Below, piece after piece: positions 1-8,563 of a DNA stretch of 22,423 bases. The notes below the pieces were generated by a model. That model did no database searches, was not told the origin of the DNA, and saw nothing but the letters and a program-made list of their open reading frames with translations. A program made the position numbers and the translations under genes. The DNA lies in IMG/VR virus record IMGVR_UViG_3300033149_005714, positions 1 to 22,423 of that record; one strand, written 5' to 3'. Numbering within the stretch: position 1 is the first letter of the stretch; every line of letters starts with the position of its first letter. This DNA comes from a virus.

Positions 1-1
1 A

Positions 2-3000
2 AGCTCAGAAAGTTCATCAAGCAGTAGTTCTTCTGAAAGTTCTTCAAGTTCCAGTTCTGAAAGTTCGTCAAGCAGTAGTTCAGAAAGCTCAAGCTCAAGT
101 TCCAGTTCTGAAAGCTCTTCAAGCTCAAGCTCTGAGAGTTCTTCAAGTTCAAAATCTAGTGAAACATTTAGTAGTTCAAGTTCTGAATCTAGCTCAACAA
201 GCTCTGCAAGTTCTGAAAGTTCAAGTTCTAGTAGTGAAAGCTCTTCAAGCTCAAGCTCTGAGAGTTCTTCAAGTTCGTCAAGTGAGAGTTCGTCAAGTTC
301 GTCAAGTGAAAGTTCTAGTTCTTCAGAAAGTTCTTCAAGTTCTTCAAGCTCTGAAAGTTCAAGTAGTTCAAGCTCTGAAAGTTCAAGTAGTTCAAGCTCT
401 GAAAGTTCAAGTAGTTCAAGCTCTGAAAGTTCAAGTTCAAGTTCAAGTAGTGAAAGCTCAAGTTCTTCAAGTAGTGAATCATCTTCAAGTTCAAGTAGTG
501 AATCATCTTCAAGCTCAAGTTCAGAAAGTTCAAGTTCATCAAGTTCAGAGAGTTCTTCCAGCTCAAGTAGTGAGAGTTCATCAAGCAGTAGTTCTTCTGA
601 AAGTTCGTCAAGTTCCAGTTCTGAGAGTTCGTCAAGTTCCAGTTCTGAGAGTTCGTCAAGTTCCAGTTCTGAGAGTTCATCAAGCAGTAGTTCTGAAAGC
701 TCAAGTTCTAGTTCTTCTGAAAGCTCAAGTTCTAGTTCTTCTGAAAGCTCAAGTTCATCAAGCTCGGAAAGTTCCTCAAGCAGTAGTTCAAGTGAATCAT
801 CATCAAGTTCTAGTTCAGAAAGCTCAAGTTCTTCAGAAAGTTCCTCAAGCAGTAGTTCTGAATCATCTAGTTCTAGTTCAAGTGAATCATCTAGTTCGTC
901 AAGCTCGGAAAGTTCAAGTTCATCAAGTTCGGAAAGTTCAAGTTCAAGTTCTAGTTCAGAAAGTTCTTCAAGCAGTAGTTCAGAAAGTTCTTCAAGCAGT
1001 AGTTCTGAAAGTTCATCAAGCTCAAGTTCTGAAAGTTCATCAAGTTCCAGTTCTGAGAGTTCTAGCTCAAGCTCAAGTAGCGAATCATCAAGCTCATCAA
1101 GCTCTGAGAGTTCAAGTTCATCAAGCTCTGAAAGTTCAAGTTCAAGTAGTTCTGAAAGTTCATCAAGTTCAAAATCTAGTGAAACATTTAGTAGTTCAAG
1201 TTCTGAATCTAGCTCAACAAGCTCTGCAAGTTCTGAAAGTTCAAGTTCTTCAAGTGAAAGTTCGTCAAGTTCATCAAGTGAAAGTTCGTCAAGTTCATCA
1301 AGTGAAAGTTCGTCAAGTTCGTCAAGTGAAAGTTCTAGTTCTTCAGAAAGTTCATCAAGTTCATCAAGTTCTGAAAGTTCATCAAGCAGTAGTTCTAAAA
1401 GTTCATCAAGTTCAAGCTCAGAAAGTTCATCAAGTTCAAGCTCAGAAAGTTCAAGTTCCAGTTCAAGTTCTGAGAGTTCAAGTTCATCAAGCTCGGAAAG
1501 TTCATCAAGCAGTAGTTCTGAATCTAGTTCAAGCTCAAGTAGTGAGAGTTCAAGTTCGTCAAGCTCAGAAAGTTCAAGTTCGTCAAGCTCAGAAAGTTCT
1601 TCATCCAGTTCTGAGAGTTCTTCAAGCAGTAGTTCAAGTGAATCATCATCAAGCTCAAGTTCTGAAAGTTCAAGTTCATCAGAAAGTTCTTCAAGCAGTA
1701 GTTCCGAATCATCAAGTTCATCAAGTAGTGAATCATCAAGTTCATCAAGTAGTGAATCATCAAGTTCATCTAGTAGTGAATCATCAAGTTCTAGCTCAAG
1801 TTCTGAAAGTTCTTCAAGTTCAAGTTCCGAATCATCTTCAAGCAGTAGTTCTGAAAGTTCAAGTTCTTCAAGTTCTGAAAGTTCAAGTTCTTCAAGTTCT
1901 GAAAGTTCTAGCTCAAGTTCAAGTAGTGAGAGTTCTTCCAGCTCAAGTTCAGAAAGTTCAAGTTCTTCAAGTTCTGAGAGTTCATCAAGCAGTAGTTCTG
2001 AAAGTTCATCAAGTTCAAAATCTAGTGAAACATTTAGTAGTTCAAGTTCTGAATCTAGCTCAACAAGCTCTGCAAGTTCTGAATCATCAAGTTCAAGTTC
2101 AGAATCTAGTAGTAGTTCTGAAAGTTCGTCAAGCAGTAGTTCTGAGAGTTCAAGTAGTTCTAAGAGTTCTTCCAGCTCAAGTTCTGAAAGTTCTTCCAGC
2201 TCAAGTTCTGAAAGTTCTTCCAGCTCAAGTTCTGAAAGTTCATCAAGCAGTAGTTCTGAAAGTTCGTCAAGCAGTAGTTCTGAAAGTTCTTCCAGCTCAA
2301 GTTCAAGTGAATCATCAAGTTCATCAAGTTCAAGTGAAAGTTCGTCAAGTTCTAGTTCAGAAAGTTCATCAAGCAGTAGTTCAGAAAGTTCATCAAGCAG
2401 TAGTTCAGAAAGTTCATCAAGTTCAAGTTCTGAAAGTTCATCAAGTTCCAGTTCTGAAAGTTCTTCAAGCAGTAGCTCTGAGAGTTCAAGTTCTAGCTCA
2501 AGTAGTGAAAGTTCATCTAGCTCAAGTAGTGAAAGTTCGTCAAGTGTAGTTCAAGTTCCGAATCTAGCTCAACAAGCTCTGCAAGTTCTGAAAGTTCAAG
2601 TTCAAGTAGTGAATCATCTTCAAGTTCTGAAAGTTCATCTAGTTCTAGCTCTGAAAGTTCGTCAAGTTCTGAATCATCTTCAAGTTCTGAAAGTTCGTCA
2701 AGCAGTAGTTCTGAATCATCATCAAGCTCAAGTTCTGAAAGTTCATCAAGTTCTGAAAGTTCTTCAAGCAGTAGTTCTGAAAGTTCTTCAAGCAGTAGTT
2801 CTGAATCATCATCCAGTTCAAGTTCAGAAAGTTCTTCAAGCAGTAGTTCTGAATCATCTTCCAGCTCAAGTAGTGAGAGTTCGTCAAGCAGTAGTTCTGA
2901 ATCATCATCAAGCTCAAGTTCTGAAAGTTCTTCAAGCTCTGAAAGTTCTTCAAGCAGTAGTTCTGAAAGTTCGTCCAGCTCAAGTTCTGAAAGTTCATCA

Positions 3001-3279
3001 AGTTCCGAATCATCTTCAAGCAGTAGTTCTGAAAGTTCAAGTTCATCAAGTAGTGAATCTAGCTCAAGTTCTAGTAGTGAGAGTTCAAGTTCATCTAGTA
3101 GTGAGAGTTCATCAAGTAGTGAGAGTTCATCAAGCTCAAGTTCCGAGAGTTCTTCAAGCAGTAGTTCCGAGAGTTCATCAAGCTCAAGTTCCGAGAGTTC
3201 TTCAAGCAGTAGTTCAGAAAGTTCTTCAAGTTCAAGTAGTGAGAGTTCTTCCAGCTCAAGTTCTGAATCTAGTTCAAGT
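2..3279 (+). repeat. Low-complexity Ser/Glu coding tract 1
   Basis: The protein pattern is Glu every 6 or 8 residues in poly-Ser. Larger modules are superimposed on it. A unit encoding SKSSETFSSSSSESSSTSS recurs at about 149, 1169 and 2015, with a degraded copy near 2550 that keeps only its second half. After copies 1 and 2, the stretch at 293-333 recurs at 1313-1353, which indicates segmental duplication of a few hundred bases. Confidence 0.9.
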
Positions 3280-3645
3280 GATGTATTTGGTAAAGTATGG
3301 GGTTATGAAACACCTATAGGTAATAAAGGATTGCCATGGGATAATTGGAAGTTTAAAGAATCTGCTGTGGATGCTAGATATGATTCAAGTTATGGTGTAT
3401 TAAAAATAAGATTAGATGAAGAGTTTGTAAGCCCTGTGGTTGATTTTGGATCAAGTGAAACAAGATACTTAATTACTGATTATGATACTTATGATACAGG
3501 ACTCGGATCTGGTACAATTCAATGGAGAGGACATAATACAACATCATTTAACCAAGATGATGATGAAGTTAGTGGACCGACTTGGGAAAACTATGGTGCT
3601 GGTAATAAAGATTGGAGATATGCACAATTAAAGGTAACAGGTTAA
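2..3645 (+). CDS. Giant Ser/Glu-repeat protein 1, probable phage fibre/adhesin (5' partial, one frame break)
   Basis: The gene enters from the left edge with codons starting at position 2. It encodes runs of 5-7 Ser separated by single Glu, for about 1,090 residues. A non-repetitive C-terminal domain of about 120 residues follows from position 3280 (begins DVFGKVWGYETP) to the stop at 3643-3645. That domain is rich in alternating hydrophobic, Trp and Asp residues and looks like a beta-sandwich of the kind seen at fibre tips (inference). All six Ser codons are mixed, so the tract is kept at protein level and is not simple DNA slippage. Near 2545 the Ser frame moves by -1; the alternative frames give only Val/Leu/Gln-rich or Asn/Leu-rich nonsense. 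A long Ser/Glu stalk carrying a terminal domain fits host binding. Glycosylation or phosphorylation of the stalk is possible but unsupported. Confidence 0.8.
2540..2556 (+). other. Apparent -1 frame break in Ser/Glu protein 1
   Basis: Upstream codons begin at positions equal to 2 mod 3. From 2548 the Ser/Glu reading is in 1 mod 3. The local text tcaagtgtagttcaag would be restored by one A (agt agt agt tca). It may be a sequencing or assembly deletion, or a real lesion. Confidence 0.75.
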
Positions 3646-3649
3646 GGAT

Positions 3650-4014
3650 ATGAAACAAGAGTTAATAGATGGAATTATACTTTTAATTAAAAATCTTCCA
3701 GAATGGGGGAAAAGACAAAAAGTTACTATTCTTTTAGGTATGGAGTCTTTTGTTTCATATTTACCAACAGAAAGAATAATTAGAATTAAGACAGTAAGAT
3801 GTGATTTTTGTGGAGCTTGTTGTATGGAATTACCACCCAATAGTAATTTTCTTTTGGTATTGACGATGAAGGTAAATGTAATGTTCTTTATAAAGATAGA
3901 GATGGCACATGGAAATGTGGTGCAAAATATAATAAACCATATAGATGTCTTGGCGATCCGTCAAAAAGAAACACACCAGAATGTTGTATAGAATATTTGG
4001 AGATTAAAGTATAA
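3650..4014 (+). CDS. Small CxxCxxCC (YkgJ-like) zinc/iron-chelating protein, one frame break
   Basis: Restoring one base gives a 121-residue protein. It has C51-x2-C54-x2-C57-C58, then Cys at 77, 90 and 100 and a Cys pair at 112-113. The CxxCxxCC cluster followed by a C-x(9)-C segment with a Lys-Pro-Tyr-Arg-Cys core resembles the YkgJ family of putative zinc- or iron-chelating proteins, whose function is poorly known. The frame changes at 3846-3855, where T4 in aattttctttt would need to be T5. Beyond the break the reading GIDDEGKCNVLY to the TAA at 4012-4014 is clearly coding and supplies the remaining Cys residues, so the join is well supported. The ATG lies 4 bases after the stop of Ser/Glu protein 1, and the next gene's ATG follows this stop directly. 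This suggests co-expression with the two fibre-like genes, perhaps for their modification or maturation (inference). Confidence 0.7.
3845..3856 (+). other. Apparent -1 frame break in YkgJ-like gene (homopolymer T)
   Basis: Frame 2 carries the N-terminal half and frame 1 the Cys-rich C-terminal half. Adding one T to the T4 run restores N-S-N-F-S-F-G-I-D-D. Confidence 0.75.
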
Positions 4015-7000
4015 ATGGCTAATTATTATCTTGAAGATCATGGTACGGCTAAATTAGGTGAAACTAATTATACCTTGCAAGATACGCTGCTACTGCTTGT
4101 AATAAAGATACAGAAACTTCACATGAATATAGACTAGAGTTTAGTGAGGACGGTGGTGCGTGGACACCTGTTGGTGCCGCTACAGCTATTGCTTGGGGTT
4201 CGACTTCAATAACTACACCTGCAGTTCAAACCACTACTCAGTTATGTGGTGCTGTTGATGTTAGTGATGTTTACACTAATACTGATTCAGATAATTCAAT
4301 TACTGCCGGTGAAGTTTTGTCAGGGGCAGATGCTGAATTTCAATGGATGCTTAATCTTGATAATGCCAATATTAGTAGTGTTTATACATTTCAAGTTTAT
4401 TGTGTTACTGATACAGTAGTTTTAAATAATACAATTAACTCAACAATAACAATTGAAGCAGATAGTTCAAGCAGTAGTTCTGAAAGTTCTAGCTCATCAG
4501 AAAGTTCTTCAAGCAGTAGTTCTGAATCATCTTCAAGCAGTAGTTCTGAAAGTTCTTCCAGCTCAAGCTCTGAAAGTTCAAGTTCATCAGAATCATCTTC
4601 CAGCTCAAGTTCTGAAAGTTCTTCAAGCAGTAGTTCTGAATCATCTTCAAGCAGTAGTTCTGAAAGTTCTAGCTCATCAGAAAGTTCTTCCAGCTCAAGT
4701 TCTGAAAGTTCTTCAAGCAGTAGTTCTGAAAGTTCTTCAAGCAGTAGTTCTGAAAGTTCTAGCTCATCAGAAAGTTCTTCCAGCTCAAGTTCTGAATCAT
4801 CTTCAAGTTCTGAATCATCTTCAAGCTCAAGTTCTGAGAGTTCAAGCTCATCAAGTAGTGAATCAAGTTCAAGTAGTGAGAGTTCTTCAAGTTCAAGTTC
4901 AGAAAGTTCTTCAAGTTCTAGTTCTGAATCATCCAGTTCTTCAGAAAGTTCTAGTTCAAGTTCTTCTGAAAGTTCTTCAAGCAGTAGTTCTGAAAGTTCA
5001 AGTTCATCAGAATCATCTTCCAGCTCAAGTTCTGAATCTAGCTCAAGTAGTGAATCATCTTCAAGCAGTAGTTCTGAAAGTTCTTCCAGCTCAAGTTCTG
5101 AAAGCTCATCAAGTTCAAGTTCTGAAAGCTCATCAAGTTCAAGTTCTGAAAGCTCATCAAGTTCAAGTTCTGAATCTAGCTCAAGTAGTGAGAGTTCTAG
5201 TAGTGAGAGTTCCAGTTCATCCAGTAGTGAGAGTTCATCAAGCAGTAGTTCTGAGAGTTCATCAAGCAGTAGTTCTGAGAGTTCATCCAGTTCTAGTTCA
5301 GAAAGTTCTTCCAGCTCAAGCTCTGAAAGTTCGTCAAGTTCAAGTAGCGAATCAAGTTCAAGTAGCGAATCTTCAGCTATTATTGAATCAAGTTCTAGTT
5401 CTTCTGAATCATCAAGTTCTAGTTCTTCAGAATCTAGCTCAAGTTCTACGTCTTCTATATCAAGTTCACAAAGCTCAAGTTCTGAAAGTTCAAGCTCAGA
5501 GGGTTTTACATGGATAATTGAAGATATATTATTTGATGAAGGTACTGAATCAAGTAGTTCTAGTTCTGAAAGTTCAAGTTCATCAAGTAGTGAATCAAGT
5601 TCAAGTAGTGAAAGTTCTTCCAGCTCAAGTAGTGAATCTTCAAGTTCTTCAAGCTCTGAGAGTTCAAGTAGTGAATCTTCAAGTTCTTCAAGCTCTGAGA
5701 GTTCAAGTAGTGAATCTTCAAGTTCTTCAAGTAGTGAATCATCTTCAAGCAGTAGTTCTGAGAGTTCACTTCAAGTTCAAGTAGTGAATCTTCAAGTTCA
5801 TCAAGTAGTGAATCTTCAAGTTCATCAAGTAGTGAATCTTCAAGTTCATCAAGTAGTGAATCTTCAAGTTCATCAAGTTCAAGTTCTGAATCTAGCTCAA
5901 GTTCTAGTAGTGAGAGTTCAAGTTCATCAAGTAGCGAGAGTTCAAGTTCTTCAAGCTCGGAAAGTTCTTCAAGTTCAAAATCAAGCACAGCATTTAGTAG
6001 TTCAAGTTCTGAATCATCCTCAACAAGTTCTGAAAGCTCTGAATCATCAAGTTCAAGCTCGGAGAGTTCTAGTTCATCAAGCTCGGAAAGTTCTAGTTCA
6101 TCAAGCTCAGAAAGTTCATATAGTTCAAGTTCTGAGAGTTCTTCAAGTAGTGAGAGTTCATCAAGTTCAAGTAGTGAGAGTTCATCAAGTTCAAGTAGTG
6201 AGAGTTCATCATCGGAAAGTTCAAGTTCATCAAGTTCTGAGAGTTCTTCAAGCTCAAGTAGTTCAGAAAGCTCAAGTTCATCAAGTAGTGAATCATCTTC
6301 AAGTAGTGAATCATCTTCAAGTTCAAAATCAAGCACAACATTTAGTAGTTCAAGTTCTGAATCTAGCTCAACAAGTTCTGAAAGTTCAAGTTCTAGTAGT
6401 CAAAGTTCTGAAAGTTCGTCAAGTTCCAGTTCTGAGAGTTCGTCAAGTTCCAGTTCTGAGAGTTCATCAAGTAGTGAATCATCAAGTTCTAGTTCTTCAG
6501 AATCATCAAGTTCTAGTTCTTCAGAATCATCTAGTTCTAGTTCTAGCTCTGAAAGTAGAGTTCTTCCAGCTCAAGTTCAGAAAGTTCATCAAGCAGTAGT
6601 TCTGAAAGTTCATCAAGCAGTAGTTCTGAATCATCAAGCAGTAGTTCAAGTGAATCATCAAGCTCAGAAAGTTCATCTAGCTCAAGTTCTGAATCATCAA
6701 GTTCAGAAAGTTCATCAAGCAGTAGTTCAGAAAGTTCATCAAGCAGTAGTTCAGAAAGTTCATCTAGCTCAAGTTCTGAATCATCAAGTTCAAGTTCTTC
6801 TGAAAGTTCCGAATCATCAAGTTCCGAATCAAGTTCTAGTTCAAGTTCACAATCGTCTTCAAGCAGTAGTTCTGAGAGTTCTTCCAGTTCAGGTTCTTCT
6901 GAATCTTCCAGTTCAAGTAGTGAATCTAGCTCAAGTAGTGAATCTAGTTCAAGTAGTGAATCTAGTTCAAGTAGTGAATCTAGTTCAAGTAGAACATTTA

Positions 7001-7677
7001 GTTCATCTAGTTCTTCTAAATCATCAAGCTCAAGCTCAGAAAGTTCTTCAAGTAGTGAAAGTTCGTCAAGTTCCAGTTCTGAAAGTTCTTCTATATCAAG
7101 TTCTGAAAGCTCTAGTTCGTCTTCAGAATCAAGTTGGAGCAGTGAATCTAGTTCTTCACAAATACCAAAAATAATAAAGCCAATAATTGGCGATGGCCTA
7201 GATAAACAAGGAAAAACGGAAACAATAATTGGCGATGGCCTAGATAAACAAGGAAAGGCAGAAACAATAATTGGCCAAGGTTTGGATAAACAAGGAAAAA
7301 CGGAAACAATAATTGGCGATGGCCTAGATAAACAAGGAACGGCAGAAACAATAATTGGCGATGGCCTATATAAACAAGGAAAAACGGAAACAATAATTGG
7401 TGATGGGCTTGATAAACAAGGAACGGCAGAAACAATAATTGGTGATGGGCTTGATAAACAAGGAACGGCAGAAACAATAATTGGCCAAGGTTTGGATAAA
7501 CAAGGAACGGCAGAAACAATAATTGGCCAGGGTTTGGATAAACAAGGAACGGCAGAAACAATAATTGGCCAGGGTTTGGATAAACAAGGAAAAACGGAAA
7601 CAATAATTGGTGATGGTATAAATAAACAAAGAAAAACTGGAACAATAATTGGTCAAGGTTTAGATAAAATTAGATAA
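4015..7677 (+). CDS. Giant Ser/Glu-repeat protein 2 with 14-residue C-terminal repeats, probable phage fibre/adhesin (frame breaks)
   Basis: With three frame corrections this is about 1,221 residues. The N-terminal 150 residues (start MANYYLEDHG) are non-repetitive, Thr/Ala/Asp-rich and probably beta-structured, including HEYRLEFSEDGGAWTPVG and EFQWMLNLDNANIS. They could be the virion-attachment part. A Ser/Glu tract of about 900 residues follows (4464-7158). It is interrupted once by a hydrophobic-acidic insert (5499-5549, GFTWIIEDILFDEGTE). After the linker QIPKIIKP the protein ends in twelve IIG[DQ]GLDKQG[KT][TA]ET repeats. Frame breaks lie near 4086, 5769 and 6558, each acting as a one-base loss, and the same protein pattern continues across each. 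The start is an ATG directly after the previous TAA. Orientation and architecture match the first Ser/Glu gene, so the two are probably partners in one appendage (inference). A surface adhesin other than a tail fibre is an alternative. Confidence 0.78.
4083..4092 (+). other. Apparent -1 frame break in Ser/Glu protein 2 (N-terminal domain)
   Basis: The reading MANYYLEDHG... runs in frame 1 to D-T. It continues as A-A-T-A-C-N-K-D-T-E in frame 0. One extra G in gatacgctgct (acg gct gct) joins the two parts. Confidence 0.72.
5765..5776 (+). other. Apparent -1 frame break in Ser/Glu protein 2
   Basis: The Ser/Glu reading is in frame 0 to about 5768 and in frame 2 from 5771. agttcacttcaag becomes regular with one extra T (tca tct tca agt). 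Confidence 0.72.
6551..6564 (+). other. Apparent frame break in Ser/Glu protein 2
   Basis: The Ser/Glu reading moves from frame 2 to frame 1 at gaaagtagagttc. Loss of four bases from agt gag agt, or of one base, would explain it. Confidence 0.65.
7183..7674 (+). repeat. 42-bp tandem repeats encoding 14-residue units (11 full and one partial)
   Basis: Eleven full copies of IIGxGLDKQGxxET and a final 10-residue copy ending in DKIR precede the stop. Variation is confined to few positions: D/Q at position 4, KT/TA at 11-12, and synonymous choices at Gly-Leu (ggccta, gggctt, ggtttg) that travel in blocks. Unit 5 has Y for D. Unit 11 is the most divergent (GDGINKQRKTGT). Such near-identical copies expand and contract easily by recombination. 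Confidence 0.93.
7617..7624 (+). promoter_or_regulatory. Candidate T4-type late promoter octamer inside repeat unit 11
   Basis: TATAAATA matches the T4 late promoter -10 consensus exactly and lies 82 bases before the ATG at 7706. It is created by the two substitutions that make unit 11 unlike its neighbours (L to I, D to N). The octamer is expected several times by chance in DNA this AT-rich, so support is weak. Confidence 0.3.
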
Positions 7678-7681
7678 ATAA

Positions 7682-7689
7682 TATAAATA
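7682..7689 (+). promoter_or_regulatory. Candidate T4-type late promoter octamer before the 7706 gene
   Basis: Exact TATAAATA directly after the stop of Ser/Glu protein 2 and 16 bases before the ATG at 7706. A start point 6 bases downstream would leave almost no leader and cut into the AAAGG ribosome site at 7694-7698. The copy at 7617 may therefore be the better candidate. Confidence 0.3.
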
Positions 7690-7705
7690 ACATAAAGGTA
7701 TAAAA

Positions 7706-8125
7706 ATGGCAAATATAATTTATAATAAATTTAAAGAATACTTAGGTAATGATACAATTGATTTAGATAATGATACATTTAGAGTTGCATTATTAACTAG
7801 TTCACATATACCATCTGCTGGTTATGTTTCGTTTGCAGATGTTTCATCAAATGAGGTATCTGGTGCTGGATATATAGCAAATGGTCAAAAACTAACAAAT
7901 GTAACATGGGGCGAATCTGGTGATGGTATATCTTATTTTAATGCTGATGATCCTGAATGGACTGATGCAAGTTTTACAGCTAGATATGCTGTTATTTATG
8001 ATGATACAACTACTGTACCACCAAATGTGCTTGTATGTATGTATGATTTTGTAGTAGATCAGTATGTTAATAATGGAACTTTTATATCAACATTAGATCC
8101 AAGGGGGATATTAAAAATACAATAA
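7706..8125 (+). CDS. Probable phage virion-associated protein (conserved phage family)
   Basis: 139 residues starting MANIIYNKFKEYLGNDTIDLDNDTFRVALL. The order of elements matches a widespread phage family as I remember it: an N-terminal helix, D-(T/S)-FRVALLTSS, an Asn/Ser loop, G-A-G-Y near residue 53, and ARYAVIYDD near residue 90, ending in a beta-rich C terminus without membrane segments or signal peptide. Such proteins are usually encoded among structural genes, and a virion role is inferred rather than shown. The ATG has AAAGG 7 bases upstream. Its TAA overlaps the next ATG (TAATG), which makes the two genes translationally coupled. A tail or capsid-decoration protein is possible. Confidence 0.6.
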   Translation: MANIIYNKFKEYLGNDTIDLDNDTFRVALLTSSHIPSAGYVSFADVSSNEVSGAGYIANGQKLTNVTWGESGDGISYFNADDPEWTDASFTARYAVIYDDTTTVPPNVLVCMYDFVVDQYVNNGTFISTLDPRGILKIQ

Positions 8126-8562
8126 TGAAAATATTAAGTAGTAAAAAAATAAGAAAACAGTTAAAAATTTTATGGCCAATGTTTACTAAACTAGATGAAA
8201 TATGGCTCACAGATAGAGATTATTATTGTCCACCAATAAAACAAGTTGATGAAGCAATAAAGAAATGTGGTGTAGTGAATAAACTACCTAAAGGCGAGGC
8301 GTTTGATTGTGATGATTTTGCATTGGTAGCAAATGCTCTAGTAAGATTATATTTTATAGAAAAGGAATGGAATAAAGAAGGTAATAATTGGTATCCTATA
8401 GCATTTGGTGAAGCCATTGGAACAAAATGGAATGGATGGAGTGATGTTCATTCAGCAAATATTTGTATATGTGAAGAAGGTATAATGTTATTAGAACCAC
8501 AGCATGGCACTATGTGGAGAGCAAACACAAATGATGATAATTTATTTTTTATAAAGATATAA
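8125..8562 (+). CDS. Cys-His papain/transglutaminase-like phage protein
   Basis: 145 residues. A catalytic-looking FDCDDFA block has Cys62 at the start of a helix. W-x-D-V-H-S-A-N-I-C places His109 on a following strand, and LLEPQ places Glu124 after it. The order Cys, His, then an acidic or amide residue is that of papain-fold and transglutaminase-like enzymes. Phage proteins with DCDDFA and a later HxxN block have been compared with the agglutinin C-terminal peptidase-like domain (from memory). The substrate is unknown; peptidoglycan cross-links or a virion protein are options. No signal peptide is seen. It is coupled to the gene before (TAATG) and lies one base before the next ATG. Confidence 0.55.
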   Translation: MKILSSKKIRKQLKILWPMFTKLDEIWLTDRDYYCPPIKQVDEAIKKCGVVNKLPKGEAFDCDDFALVANALVRLYFIEKEWNKEGNNWYPIAFGEAIGTKWNGWSDVHSANICICEEGIMLLEPQHGTMWRANTNDDNLFFIKI

Positions 8563-8563
8563 T

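Larger units (their letters stand above)
4464..7158 (+). repeat. Low-complexity Ser/Glu coding tract 2
   Basis: Same Glu-every-6-or-8 poly-Ser pattern as the first tract. Variants of the shared module occur at about 5974 (SKSSTAFSSSSS) and 6323 (SKSSTTFSSSSS), and a weaker one (SRTFSSSSSSKSS) at about 6988. The modules therefore link the two genes by duplication or gene conversion. Confidence 0.88.

Noticed and set aside
159-2549. Long open frame rich in Val, Leu, Gln and Lys overlapping Ser/Glu tract 1, with similar ones at 2609-3319, 4453-5517 and 6650-7174
   Set aside because: These are out-of-frame readings of the Ser/Glu repeats, which rarely make stops in that frame. The Ser/Glu frame is the one that joins to non-repetitive domains.
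3628-3840. Minus-strand 70-codon open frame opposite the Cys-cluster gene
   Set aside because: It has no recognisable content, and the plus strand encodes a CxxCxxCC protein in the same place.
5765-5776. Programmed ribosomal frameshifting in the Ser/Glu genes
   Set aside because: No slippery heptamer followed by a structure is visible at the breaks, and five separate sites in one locus would be needed; sequence errors or lesions are simpler.
5560-6336. Antisense open frames in the Ser tracts, such as a 258-codon Leu/Glu/Ser reading
   Set aside because: They mirror the repeat on the other strand, lack ribosome sites and end with repeat irregularities.
7148-7656. Two antisense open frames across the 42-bp repeats, rich in Leu, Phe and Tyr
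   Set aside because: They are shadows of the plus-strand 14-residue repeats. The plus frame continues directly from the Ser stalk and ends in a stop before the next gene.
7183-7674. CRISPR array
   Set aside because: The repeats are directly tandem and in frame with no unique spacers, so they are coding.
1-7677. Diversity-generating retroelement acting on the fibre repeats
   Set aside because: No reverse transcriptase or template/variable repeat pair is visible in the window, and the variation is not concentrated at adenines.
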